A DNA stretch of 38,363 nucleotides from Bacteroidales bacterium (GTDB lineage: Bacteria; Bacteroidota; Bacteroidia; Bacteroidales; UBA932). The stretch's first letter is position 1; every line of letters starts with the position of its first letter. This document shows, in pieces, positions 8,260-16,530 of the stretch. The stretch is taken from NCBI GenBank assembly GCA_017616655.1, contig JAFZXU010000027.1, positions 1 to 38,363 of the forward strand. The letters are read 5' to 3'. The position numbers and the translations under genes were made by a program. The notes under the pieces are model-generated. The model saw only the letters and a program-made list of their open reading frames with translations, was not told the origin of the DNA and did no database searches.

Positions 8260-10188
8260 ATGAAAGAGATGGAAGACGAAGAGCTGCAGATGCAGCAGAC
8301 GGAGTACGGTGACGAGAGCATGACGCACCTCGAGGATATCGAGCATATCCGGCTGCGCCCTGGAATGTATATCGGCCGCCTGGGCGACGGTACCGCCCCC
8401 AACGACGGAATGTACGTGCTGATGAAGGAGATCATCGACAACTCCATCGACGAATTCGCGATGGGGTTCGGCAAGGTCATCAACATCAAGATCGAGGACA
8501 AGTGCATCTCCATCCGCGACTTCGGCCGCGGCATCCCTTTCGGCTTCAACTCCAAGACCGGCCTCAACAACCTCGACGCCGCAGTCAGCAAGCTCCACAC
8601 CGGAGCCAAGTACGACAGCGAGGTGTTCCAGAAATCGGTAGGTATGAACGGCGTCGGCCTCAAGGCTGCCAACGCCCTCTCTTCCAGTTTCATAGTACAG
8701 TCGTTCCGCAACGGCGAGACCCTGCGCCTCGAGTATGAGAAGGGCAAGATAGTCAACCCCGACTATACCGTCCAGCCCACCACCGAGAAGAACGGAACCC
8801 TCATCTCCTTCATCCCCGACGACACCCTGTTCGAGCCCTACGAATACAACTACGAGTATATCGAGGCGATGCTCCGCAACTACGCATACCTCAACGTCGG
8901 CCTCAAGCTCAATTTCAACGGGCAGGAGTTCAAGTCGGCCAACGGCCTTCTCGACCTCATCAACGAAGGAATGGAGGAGGAACCGCTCTACGAGCCGATA
9001 CATCTCAAGACCGACGACATCGAGGTGGCCTTCACCCACGGCAACGGCTACGGCGAGAACATCAACTCATTCGTCAACGGCCAGAACACCACCCTCGGCG
9101 GAACACATCTGGCAGCCTTCAAGGAGGTCGTGGCGAAGGTGCTCAAGGACTTCTACAAGAAGGATTTCAACCCGGTGGACGTGCGTCAGAGCATCATCGG
9201 AGCTGTGAGCGTACGCATCCAGGAGCCCGAATTCGAAGGCCAGACCAAGGTGCAGCTCGGCTCGAAATATATGTGGCAGAACAAGCAGGAAGGCACGCAC
9301 GGCCCCACCATCGTCAAGGAGATGACCGATTTCCTGATGGCGGACCTCGACAACTACCTGCACAAGCACCTCGACGTGGCCGACATAATCCTCAAGAAGA
9401 TCCAGGATTCGGAGCGCGAGCGCAACGCCATATCGAGCATCAGCAAGAAGACCAAGGCGCGCCTCAAGAAGGCCAGCATACACAACAAGAAGCTGCGCGA
9501 CTGCCGCATCCACTACGGTGACAAGAACCCGCTGGCGGAGCAGTCCACTATTTTCATCACCGAGGGCGACTCCGCTTCGGGAAGCATCACCAAGAGCCGC
9601 GACGCCAACACCCAGGCCGTATTCAGCCTGATGGGAAAGCCCTTCAACTGCGCCAAGGCTTCTAAGAAGGATCTCTATATGGACAAGAACGTGGAGCTCT
9701 GCCTGCTTCAGTCGGCCCTCAACATAGAGGACGGCGTGGAGGGGCTCCGCTACAACAACATAGTGATCGCGACCGATGCCGACGTGGACGGAATGCACAT
9801 CCGCCTGCTGATGCTCACCTTCTTCCTGAAGTTCTATCCCGACGTGGTCCGCGCCGGGCATCTCTATATCCTGCAGACTCCCCTCTTCCGCGTACGCGAC
9901 AAGAAGACGAATATGTACTGCTACAGCTCATCCGAGAAGGAGGCCGCCCTCAAGAAGCTGGGACGCGGGGCCGAAATAACCCGATTCAAGGGTCTCGGCG
10001 AGATTTCGCCCGACGAGTTCAAGGGTTTCATCGGGGAGGATATGCGTCTGGAGGTGGTGCGTCTGACCAATGAGGACAAAATTTCAGACCTCATCGATTT
10101 CTACATGGGCAACAATACGCCCGTCCGCCAGAAGTTCATCCGTACGAACCTCCGCAGCGACATCAACAACGTCGAAGAAGAACAGTAA
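8260..10188 (+). CDS. parE: DNA topoisomerase IV subunit B (type IIA topoisomerase ATPase subunit)
   Basis: About 642 residues. The GHKL ATPase domain opens with HLEDIEHIRLRPGMYIGRLG and has EIIDNSIDEF (Mg/ATP-binding Asn), DFGRGIPFG and SVGMNGVGLKAANALSS. A transducer domain follows. The TOPRIM domain carries ITEGDSASGSITKSRD and TDADVDGMHIRLL, the catalytic Glu and DxD metal site. Length and the lack of a gyrase-type insertion favour ParE or a ParE-like paralogue over GyrB. With a ParC partner it would decatenate chromosomes in the cytoplasm (family knowledge). No A subunit follows, since the next gene is convergent. The start was chosen at the ATG at 8260; the ATG at 8269 is also possible. 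Confidence 0.85.
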   Translation: MKEMEDEELQMQQTEYGDESMTHLEDIEHIRLRPGMYIGRLGDGTAPNDGMYVLMKEIIDNSIDEFAMGFGKVINIKIEDKCISIRDFGRGIPFGFNSKTGLNNLDAAVSKLHTGAKYDSEVFQKSVGMNGVGLKAANALSSSFIVQSFRNGETLRLEYEKGKIVNPDYTVQPTTEKNGTLISFIPDDTLFEPYEYNYEYIEAMLRNYAYLNVGLKLNFNGQEFKSANGLLDLINEGMEEEPLYEPIHLKTDDIEVAFTHGNGYGENINSFVNGQNTTLGGTHLAAFKEVVAKVLKDFYKKDFNPVDVRQSIIGAVSVRIQEPEFEGQTKVQLGSKYMWQNKQEGTHGPTIVKEMTDFLMADLDNYLHKHLDVADIILKKIQDSERERNAISSISKKTKARLKKASIHNKKLRDCRIHYGDKNPLAEQSTIFITEGDSASGSITKSRDANTQAVFSLMGKPFNCAKASKKDLYMDKNVELCLLQSALNIEDGVEGLRYNNIVIATDADVDGMHIRLLMLTFFLKFYPDVVRAGHLYILQTPLFRVRDKKTNMYCYSSSEKEAALKKLGRGAEITRFKGLGEISPDEFKGFIGEDMRLEVVRLTNEDKISDLIDFYMGNNTPVRQKFIRTNLRSDINNVEEEQ

Positions 10189-10193
10189 AAAAG

Positions 10194-10213
10194 ATGCCCG
10201 CCTTCGCGGGCAT
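10194..10213 (-). terminator. Intrinsic terminator of the 11666-10229 genes, overlapping the parE 3' side
   Basis: ATGCCCGC (10194-10201), loop CTTC, GCGGGCAT (10206-10213) is a perfect 8-bp stem. On the minus strand it is followed by CTTTTTTACTG, a proper U-tract, part of which is the complement of the parE stop codon region. On the plus strand no T-run follows, so it mainly serves the minus-strand genes. Confidence 0.8.
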
Positions 10214-10228
10214 GACGATTGGGAACAG

Positions 10229-11092
10229 CTATTTGATAAGAGCTGAAAGGTCATCCTTCAATGTGGGGGACTTCAGGCGGGAAACCTGCCTGGTGACAGA
10301 GTTCTTCTCCGAGGCGGAAAGGCTGCTGTACCACATCTTGAAATAGGCGTAAGCCTTCTGGCGCATAGTTGAAGGGACTGCCGAAAGGGCACTCTCCATT
10401 GCAGCGGTATTGGCAGTCAGAGCCTTGAAGAAAAGCATTCCGCCCCTCTCGCAATCCGGTCCGCCGACACCGTCGAACTCCCCTATCTCATAGAGAAGCG
10501 ATTCGATATCGAAAAGCTGCCAGTTGCGGCGGTTCTCCAGTTTGGGCCACCCGAAGAACTGACTGCGGAAACGCTCGTAACGGCTAACCTGGATGCGTTC
10601 CAGGGCCACTGCGCCACCTTCTGCAACCGTATAATGCCTGCGGCTGGGCGGGAACCATCCGTTCCACTTGACTGAAGGGTCGTAATAGGTCTTGTAATCG
10701 AGAGCTTCGGGGAAAACCGTATCAAGCACATTTGTAAGGAGAAGGGCCGAAGCAATCTCTTTGCCCGTGGCGAAGACGCCCAGAGGCTTGCCCGCCGCGC
10801 GGCACATACCCTGATAGCGCGCATCCACATTGGCAGACTGGAAACCCGGCGTCATCATAAAAACGACGGAAGCCCCCTCTTCAGCATCCTCGATTGTCAC
10901 CGAGATGGCTGTGGGGGCTCCGTAAGGATTGGGCAGGCTGTCAACTCCTGATGCGAACGCCGCAAGGGAATCCTGAAGAGCCGGAGAGGTGAAAATCTCC
11001 GGAACGGGCTGCGGCTCTTCCGCTGCCTGCTGCTTGCACTGGCACAGCGCCAAGACAGCGACAGCCATGAAAAGGAGCGAACGGTATCTCAT
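10229..11092 (-). CDS. Lipoprotein of unknown function
   Basis: 287 residues with a lipobox (VLALCQC, Cys19; Cys17 less likely), so probably a membrane-anchored envelope protein. A Gln/Glu/Pro-rich stretch follows the anchor. The rest looks globular and helical, with recognisable strings KTYYDPSVKWNGWFPPSRRH and EIGEFDGVGGPDCERGG, but I cannot assign a family or catalytic residues. It begins one base after the efp stop codon, so it is almost certainly cotranscribed with efp. The terminator at 10194-10213 closes the unit. No functional link to EF-P is evident. Confidence 0.75.
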   Translation of the reverse strand: MRYRSLLFMAVAVLALCQCKQQAAEEPQPVPEIFTSPALQDSLAAFASGVDSLPNPYGAPTAISVTIEDAEEGASVVFMMTPGFQSANVDARYQGMCRAAGKPLGVFATGKEIASALLLTNVLDTVFPEALDYKTYYDPSVKWNGWFPPSRRHYTVAEGGAVALERIQVSRYERFRSQFFGWPKLENRRNWQLFDIESLLYEIGEFDGVGGPDCERGGMLFFKALTANTAAMESALSAVPSTMRQKAYAYFKMWYSSLSASEKNSVTRQVSRLKSPTLKDDLSALIK

Positions 11093-11093
11093 C

Positions 11094-11666
11094 TTACTTC
11101 ACGCGCTCGCCGTAGGAACGGTCGGTCGTATTGACGCGGATAATCTCGCCGGTATTGATGAAGAGGGGAGCCATAATCTTCGCGCCTGTCTCGAGGGTAA
11201 CCTCCTTGAGGGCGTTGGTCGAAGCGGTGTCGCCCTTGACGGCGGGCTCGGTATAGGTTACCTCAAGCTCCACATAGGTAGGGAGTTCGCAGGTGAGGAC
11301 ACGCTCCTCGTCGCCGTCGACGTGGAATACCATCTCCACCACCTGACCCTCTTTCATAAGGTCGGAATTCTCGATGAGATCCTTCTGGACGGGGATCTGC
11401 TCGTAGGTTTCGGTATTCATGAAGTTGAAAGCGTCCTCGTCTGCATAGAGGAACTGGTACTCGCGGTGCTCGACCGTGATGACATCGATTTTCTCGCCTG
11501 CATTGAAGGTCTTCTCCAGGATGCGGCCGTTTTCGAGGTTGCGGAGTTTGGTCTTGACGAATGCGGGGCCCTTGCCGGGTTTCACGTGCTGGAACCAGAC
11601 GATGGAGCAGGGTTTGCCGTTGAAGTCGATGTAAAGACCGTTCTTGAAATCAGCTGTTGTTGCCAT
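11094..11666 (-). CDS. efp: Elongation factor P
   Basis: 190 residues, the usual EF-P length. Domain I contains the loop HVKPGKGPAF with Lys32, the position modified or kept as lysine at the peptidyl-transferase tip. Two OB-type domains follow, and the C-terminus has the family block TGAKIMAPLFINTGEIIRVN then TTDRSYGERV. EF-P rescues ribosomes stalled on polyproline (family knowledge). No EpmA/EpmB modification genes are nearby, so the modification state cannot be judged. It has its own -7 element (11696-11703) and is followed after one base by a lipoprotein gene. Confidence 0.97.
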   Translation of the reverse strand: MATTADFKNGLYIDFNGKPCSIVWFQHVKPGKGPAFVKTKLRNLENGRILEKTFNAGEKIDVITVEHREYQFLYADEDAFNFMNTETYEQIPVQKDLIENSDLMKEGQVVEMVFHVDGDEERVLTCELPTYVELEVTYTEPAVKGDTASTNALKEVTLETGAKIMAPLFINTGEIIRVNTTDRSYGERVK

Positions 11667-11695
11667 ATGATATTCGATTAATTTTCAATAACTCG

Positions 11696-11703
11696 CAAAT
11701 ATA
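11696..11703 (-). promoter_or_regulatory. -7 element of efp
   Basis: TATATTTG on the minus strand, 29 bases before the efp ATG, between the esterase stop and efp. No -33 TTTG is seen at 19-21 bases. It implies efp can be transcribed independently of the Sus locus upstream. Confidence 0.55.
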
Positions 11704-11709
11704 GTAAAA

Positions 11710-12675
11710 TTATTTGTACAGTCTGCCGGCCTTGAGGTTGTCATACTTGCCGGGCTCTCGATCGACGTCGTAGAAGGTCTCGTCGATGCGCAGGTTCCGC
11801 TTTCCGACGGCCATGTTGTCGATAAACCAGATGACGTCGTCGTAGTTCTCGAGCATCCTGCTGGCCACGGAGTGGCCTTCCGTATCGAAACGCATGATCT
11901 TGTAGGGGAAACCGAACTTGTCGAAGCGGGCCGCCAGGGCGTCACTGCCGAAGAAACCCTTGCTGAAGAACTGTATCTTGTTGTAAGGCACCAGTTTGTC
12001 GGCATTTCCGTGCAGGAAGAAGGTCGGCGAGGGAGCATGCACGGTGTAGTCGCACTTGCCCTCCACCGAATAGACCGCACCTGCAAAGGAGATGACCCCC
12101 GCGAAGCGGAAATCCTCCGGAATGCCGGCCGTCATCGGAGTGCGGTTGGCCAGCTCGTAGTCGGCCTGGAGAGACATAATGGCGCCTGCGCTGCTGCCGC
12201 AGAGGATGATGCAGGATGGGTCTATCCCCCACTCTCCGGCATAGTCCAGAATGCATCCTACGGCACGGACGAGGTCCTCAGTTGCCATTCTGACGGCATT
12301 CTGAAGCGGTTTGACCATCGACAGGGCGCCGTTCATCTTCACCCCGCGAAGACCGAGGCGGTAATCTATTGCAGCCACGAAATAGCCGTCGTCGGCAAGG
12401 CGGCGGCAGAAATGCTGGGTGTCGTGGGAACGCTGGTTGTTCTGGAGGAATCCGCCTCCGTAGGAGAAGATAAGGCATCTGTGATTTGCCTTTCCTGCCG
12501 GGGGAAGATAGATGTCCATTCCCAGGACCGTCGTATCGACAGTGGCAAAGACGACACTCTTGTCGAAAAGCAGCGAATCGACTCGGTTCTCCTTCAAATC
12601 ATTGCCTTGCGCCATTGCGGCGGTGGAAAGCACCGCCGCAATGATGACACAAAGCAGGAAACATATCCTTCTCAT
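11710..12675 (-). CDS. Exported alpha/beta-hydrolase (carboxylesterase-like)
   Basis: 321 residues with a signal peptide (about 1-22, ending AMAQ). It has the alpha/beta-hydrolase fold with an oxyanion motif SYGGGF (71-76; the family's HGGG with His replaced by Tyr), nucleophile elbow CGSSAGA (Ser162), acid in HGNADKLVP (Asp226) and EGHS (His268). The triad is complete. It resembles the exported esterases and feruloyl/acetyl-esterase-like proteins of Bacteroidetes loci. The substrate is unknown. It is the last gene of the SusC-SusD-peptidase-DUF4302-BACON run, 6 bases behind the BACON lipoprotein gene, so it probably acts on the same imported material in the periplasm. Confidence 0.82.
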   Translation of the reverse strand: MRRICFLLCVIIAAVLSTAAMAQGNDLKENRVDSLLFDKSVVFATVDTTVLGMDIYLPPAGKANHRCLIFSYGGGFLQNNQRSHDTQHFCRRLADDGYFVAAIDYRLGLRGVKMNGALSMVKPLQNAVRMATEDLVRAVGCILDYAGEWGIDPSCIILCGSSAGAIMSLQADYELANRTPMTAGIPEDFRFAGVISFAGAVYSVEGKCDYTVHAPSPTFFLHGNADKLVPYNKIQFFSKGFFGSDALAARFDKFGFPYKIMRFDTEGHSVASRMLENYDDVIWFIDNMAVGKRNLRIDETFYDVDREPGKYDNLKAGRLYK

Positions 12676-12681
12676 GGATCC

Positions 12682-14154
12682 TTACTGCTTTTCCAGGGTC
12701 AGAGGCAGGTAATTGCGGGCCAGCACCGTGTTGGCCTCAGCAGCGCCCGAGTTGCTTGCACGGCCGCGGAAGACCATCTGGAGATATTGGTAGGAGGTTC
12801 CCGAAGAGGTTGTCCAGTATCCGGTAACCCGCACCTTCCCGTCTCCGCCCCTTGATCCGAGGGCGATATCATAGCCGTCGCCGGTGCGGTAGTAGGAACT
12901 GCTTCCGGCTGTATAGAGGCCGTAGAAATAGAGGGTGGAGTAGACATAGGTTCCGGAGGTATAGGGAGAGGTGATCAGACTCTTGGTAGAAGAGCCGGTG
13001 AAAGTTACGGTTCCGTCCTGGTTGAAATTGACCGTAAGAGGGAAATCGTAGCCGTAGAGGCCGGTGACCGTATAGGACTTTCCGTTCTCCCTGGCAGCGA
13101 AGGTAAGGGTCGAGACCTTTCCCTGAAGGTCGGTTGCCTTCCAGGTGCCGAGCCACCAGTTGTAGGCAGGAGGAGTGGTGGAGACCTTCGTCACGGCATA
13201 TTTCCCTGTGGGATTGCCATCCTTGTCGACTCCTACGGCAAATACATAGTAGGATCCGGCGGGATAGTTGTCTGCAAGGAAGAAATCATAGTCGGAACCC
13301 TTGAGCAGGAACTGTTCCAGCGCATATTTCCCTTCGTAGTAATCCACAATCTCCTTGAGCGATGCGATGGCGGCCGGATAGACGACGTCTTCGACGAATG
13401 CGTTCATACTGGAGGCGGAGGCGTCGTCCACCTGAGACTCGGAAAGCACCGCAAGGGTATAGGTCTCGGCGGAGGCCGATGCATCTGCCTTCACGCAGAA
13501 GGTCTCGTAGAGATAGCCCTGATAATACTCCTTGCCCTGATAGCCGGGAACCCATGCATTGTAAACCTGGAACGGAGCTGTCTGGGAGATGGAGAAGGAA
13601 CCGGCGATATCACCGAGGGTGTAATCGACCTGTCCGGTACGCGGCTCGCCCGTATTCGCCTCGACGGTGACGCGGACCATATCGGCGGTCTGCTCGACCT
13701 TGAGCCATGGAGTTGTCGTGGAGACGGTGAGTTCACCGTTGGTGGAATAGGGATATTCGAGCACCGCTCCCCTGCTGGTGACAGTCTTGTCGCCCACGGA
13801 GAAGCCCTTGATTATCAGACCCGCCTGATGGACGGTGATGCCCAGCTTCTCGCTTCCCGAGGTAAGGGTGAGGCGGCTGTAGCGCGTCTCGTTGGAGCCA
13901 TTTGGAGTCACCGTCACGGTAACCTCCGAACCGCTGGCCGAAACGGTGCACCAAGTGCGGTCGGATTCCACAGTGAATGCGTTCTCAGCCTTCACCAGGA
14001 AGGAAGAGGTGCCGCCCTTGGGCTCGAATACGAGATTGGCCTGCTCGATGGACATCGTCTTTGCCGGTTCAACCCATACGGGCTCCTGCTCGACGCAGGA
14101 GAAGAGGCACAGGGATGCGAGCAGTATAAAGAGATATTTTGAAATCTTTCTCAT
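12682..14154 (-). CDS. BACON-domain surface lipoprotein
   Basis: 490 residues with a lipobox (CLFSC, Cys20). Two BACON-type Ig-like domains are visible: about 35-112 (SDRTWCTVSASGSEVTVTVT, then SGSEKLGITVHQAG) and about 113-195 (TTTPWLKVEQTADMVRVTVE, then GSFSISQTAP). BACON domains are thought to bind carbohydrate or mucin, or to act as spacers. The C-terminal part (about 330-480, starting YNWWLGTWKA) is a beta-rich module resembling those ending the DUF4302 protein and the 21801-23486 lipoprotein. It is likely a cell-surface binding component of the adjacent SusC/SusD system, with small gaps on both sides indicating one operon. Confidence 0.82.
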   Translation of the reverse strand: MRKISKYLFILLASLCLFSCVEQEPVWVEPAKTMSIEQANLVFEPKGGTSSFLVKAENAFTVESDRTWCTVSASGSEVTVTVTPNGSNETRYSRLTLTSGSEKLGITVHQAGLIIKGFSVGDKTVTSRGAVLEYPYSTNGELTVSTTTPWLKVEQTADMVRVTVEANTGEPRTGQVDYTLGDIAGSFSISQTAPFQVYNAWVPGYQGKEYYQGYLYETFCVKADASASAETYTLAVLSESQVDDASASSMNAFVEDVVYPAAIASLKEIVDYYEGKYALEQFLLKGSDYDFFLADNYPAGSYYVFAVGVDKDGNPTGKYAVTKVSTTPPAYNWWLGTWKATDLQGKVSTLTFAARENGKSYTVTGLYGYDFPLTVNFNQDGTVTFTGSSTKSLITSPYTSGTYVYSTLYFYGLYTAGSSSYYRTGDGYDIALGSRGGDGKVRVTGYWTTSSGTSYQYLQMVFRGRASNSGAAEANTVLARNYLPLTLEKQ

Positions 14155-14166
14155 AAAGCACTCCTT

Positions 14167-15579
14167 TTATTTCTTGGTGAACGACTTGAGATACGCCAGC
14201 CTGTAGTTGGTCTGGGGGAAGTGCCAGGAGGTATCGGTGATGCCGCTGTTGCCGCTTCCGCTGCTGTGGCGCTGGTAAAGGATGAATGAGTCGCAGGGTT
14301 TGCCGGCCGAAGAGGGACCGGGAACCCATTTGATAGTGAAGTGGGCGGGATCGCGGTCGTAGGAGGCCTGGTCGAGCTCGCTGTTCATTCCGTAATTGGT
14401 GCTGTACCAGAGACTTCCGCCCGCTGCGAGAGCCCACGGGGCGAACCAGTAGGTGTACTCGCCGCTGGAGCCGATGGTCTGGCCCCTGAGCTGAAGGCTT
14501 CCGGTTGCCAGGTCATAGTTGACCGTAAGAGTGTAGTTGGCGTTCATTCCGCTAAGCTTGTAGCTCTTGCGGTTGACGTCGCGCTCCAGTTTGACGCTGA
14601 GGGTGCAGGTCTCGTTGTAAAGCAGGGAGTACTCCCCGATATAATCGCTGTAGGAGAGCCATCCGGCGGGCAGTATGCCGTCGACGGAGACTCCGGCGAA
14701 GGAGAGCTTGCGGTCACTCTGGCTCCATGCGAGATCCTGGGTGTCGTTCTGCCTGAGGAACTCGATGAACTGATCCATTCCTTCGACCTTGACTTTTTCG
14801 AGAGCATCTTTCAGGCTCTTGGAAAGCCTGAGCCCGCTCTCGGTGAAGACGAAGGGCAGTTCCACAATCTTGGTATCGACTGCAGCGGTGCCTTCAGAAG
14901 CCGGAACGAAGTGGTTGAGGATGATATGACGGTTGTCGAGATCCACATCGAAGCTGATGCTCTGGGAGGCATTCTCGAAACGGGAGATGACCATCTCCTC
15001 GCCGGTCTCCTTGACATTGGCCATGAATGCCGCAGGCTCCTTGTCGAGCGGGAAGAGACAGATGATCTCGCCGCCGCGCTTGCCCTTGAGCTTGACCATT
15101 TCAGGCTTAGCCTCCAGGATGAGGAATTCGAAATCGCCTCCGAGGGCCTTGTAGCAGCCGGTCTGTCCGTAACCGTTATAGGAGGTTCCGGAAGGGGTGC
15201 TGTAGTAGTGGAGGACATAGTTGTTGTCGTCGAACGAGAGGACCGGACCGTCGTCGGTAGTCATCTTGTAATAAGAGGTGTAACTGGTTGCGGGATTGTC
15301 GACCATCTCGCCCCAGGCGGTAACCCTCTCCCTGTCGAACTTGACTGCGATGGTATAGCCGCCCTTGATCGCGGTGGTATTCTCTTCGTCCATGAAGTCG
15401 TCCATTCGCCAGCCGTACTGGGCACCGACGAGGACATCCTGGGCGTTTTTCAGGGCTTCCTGCATCCTGACCGTAGCGTTCTTGTCGAATACGGGGTCGG
15501 CATCGCTCACGCAGGACACGGCTGCCGCCGATACGAGGACGGCGAGCATCAGAATTGTCAATGATTTCCTGTTCTTCAT
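14167..15579 (-). CDS. DUF4302-family lipoprotein
   Basis: 470 residues with a signal peptide and lipobox (AAVSC, Cys23). The N-terminal half (KNAQDVLVGAQYGWRMDDFM, and LSFDDNNYVLHYYSTPSGTS) fits DUF4302, a Bacteroidetes lipoprotein family found beside SusC/SusD and a predicted zinc peptidase. No catalytic motif is recognised. The C-terminal third (about 335-440, from SDYIGEYSLLYN) is a beta-rich segment with Gly-x-Tyr/Trp spacing like the ends of two neighbouring lipoproteins. Its position in the operon suggests a surface accessory protein for substrate capture (inference). Confidence 0.82.
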   Translation of the reverse strand: MKNRKSLTILMLAVLVSAAAVSCVSDADPVFDKNATVRMQEALKNAQDVLVGAQYGWRMDDFMDEENTTAIKGGYTIAVKFDRERVTAWGEMVDNPATSYTSYYKMTTDDGPVLSFDDNNYVLHYYSTPSGTSYNGYGQTGCYKALGGDFEFLILEAKPEMVKLKGKRGGEIICLFPLDKEPAAFMANVKETGEEMVISRFENASQSISFDVDLDNRHIILNHFVPASEGTAAVDTKIVELPFVFTESGLRLSKSLKDALEKVKVEGMDQFIEFLRQNDTQDLAWSQSDRKLSFAGVSVDGILPAGWLSYSDYIGEYSLLYNETCTLSVKLERDVNRKSYKLSGMNANYTLTVNYDLATGSLQLRGQTIGSSGEYTYWFAPWALAAGGSLWYSTNYGMNSELDQASYDRDPAHFTIKWVPGPSSAGKPCDSFILYQRHSSGSGNSGITDTSWHFPQTNYRLAYLKSFTKK

Positions 15580-15597
15580 AATGTTCTGCGTTAAGGG

Positions 15598-16518
15598 TTA
15601 TTTGATTTCAAGCGAATGCAGGTCCACGACTCCGGCCATCACCTCGTCCTGGCGGCGCAGGATCGCGTCGCGCAGGTCGTCAAGTTCTATGCCGAAGGTA
15701 TCGTGCATATAGGCTTTGACTATGCCCATCTTGGTGGAGAGCTTTGCGGAACCGTCCTTCGCTTCGCTGTATGCGGATTCGAGCAGGGCAGCCCACCAGG
15801 CGGCATTGTGTGTCACGTACATCGCCATGCACTCGGCGAAGTCCTCACGGTCGGAGTGCTGCGCGTAGCGGGTGATGAAACCGCGCTGCAGGTAATCCCC
15901 CGCATACTCTGTCGCATTCCAGCTGTCGGCCAGGTATCCGTCGGCCGAACCTCCTGAAACCTGCGAGAAGGAGACCGGGAAGTCCTTGGTCTGGTTCAGG
16001 ATATGGGTGAACTCGTGGTGGATGGTCTTGATGTAGTAGTGGTTGAGATTCTCGGCGGTGGTCATATACTTCGGCAGGTAGTTGATGCCCATCAGTATGA
16101 TCTTCTTGCCGCCCTCGGCGGTACCGAGGGTATAGACGCCGTTGTTCTTGTACTCCCACTCTCCCATCAGGAAGAACTCCTTGGGGAAGTAGGTGCGGGT
16201 GAAGGTCACTCCGGCCACCTCGTCATAGGAATCTATGCAGAGATACTTGACCAGATGGGCCATGATGACGGCGTTATCGTATGCCGCAGGCACAGAATAG
16301 TAGTCCAGATCCGTCTCGTTGTTCTCGTAGCGGTACTTGAACTCGATGTTGTAGGGATAAACATAGTTCGCATCCAGCCAGAGATCGAAAGGGGTCTTCT
16401 CGTACGCATCCACGACGATGACGCTTTCGGGATCGAGGCTGTCCTGCCGGCAGGAGGTTCCCATCGGAAGGAGTGCCAGTGCGAAAAGGGCTGTAATGAT
16501 ATACTTTTTCATTGTCAT
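15598..16518 (-). CDS. Putative zinc-binding metallopeptidase lipoprotein (PF15890-like)
   Basis: 306 residues with a lipobox (PMGTSC, Cys23). The HExxH motif HEFTH at 168-172 and a downstream Glu in REDFAECMAMY (Glu229) form a gluzincin-like zinc site, matching the family of putative zinc-binding metallopeptidases that co-occurs with SusC/SusD and DUF4302 in Bacteroidetes. It would act at the cell surface on protein or peptide substrates, though proteolysis is not proven for most members. The ATG at 16512 (MKKYIITALF) is an alternative start two residues in. It lies 12 bases downstream of the SusD gene. Confidence 0.85.
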   Translation of the reverse strand: MTMKKYIITALFALALLPMGTSCRQDSLDPESVIVVDAYEKTPFDLWLDANYVYPYNIEFKYRYENNETDLDYYSVPAAYDNAVIMAHLVKYLCIDSYDEVAGVTFTRTYFPKEFFLMGEWEYKNNGVYTLGTAEGGKKIILMGINYLPKYMTTAENLNHYYIKTIHHEFTHILNQTKDFPVSFSQVSGGSADGYLADSWNATEYAGDYLQRGFITRYAQHSDREDFAECMAMYVTHNAAWWAALLESAYSEAKDGSAKLSTKMGIVKAYMHDTFGIELDDLRDAILRRQDEVMAGVVDLHSLEIK

Positions 16519-16530
16519 GCGCGTTTTATG

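Noticed and set aside
10194-10213. Rho-independent terminator of parE
   Set aside because: The stem follows parE but no T-run follows on the plus strand. The U-tract is on the minus strand, so it belongs to the efp-lipoprotein unit.
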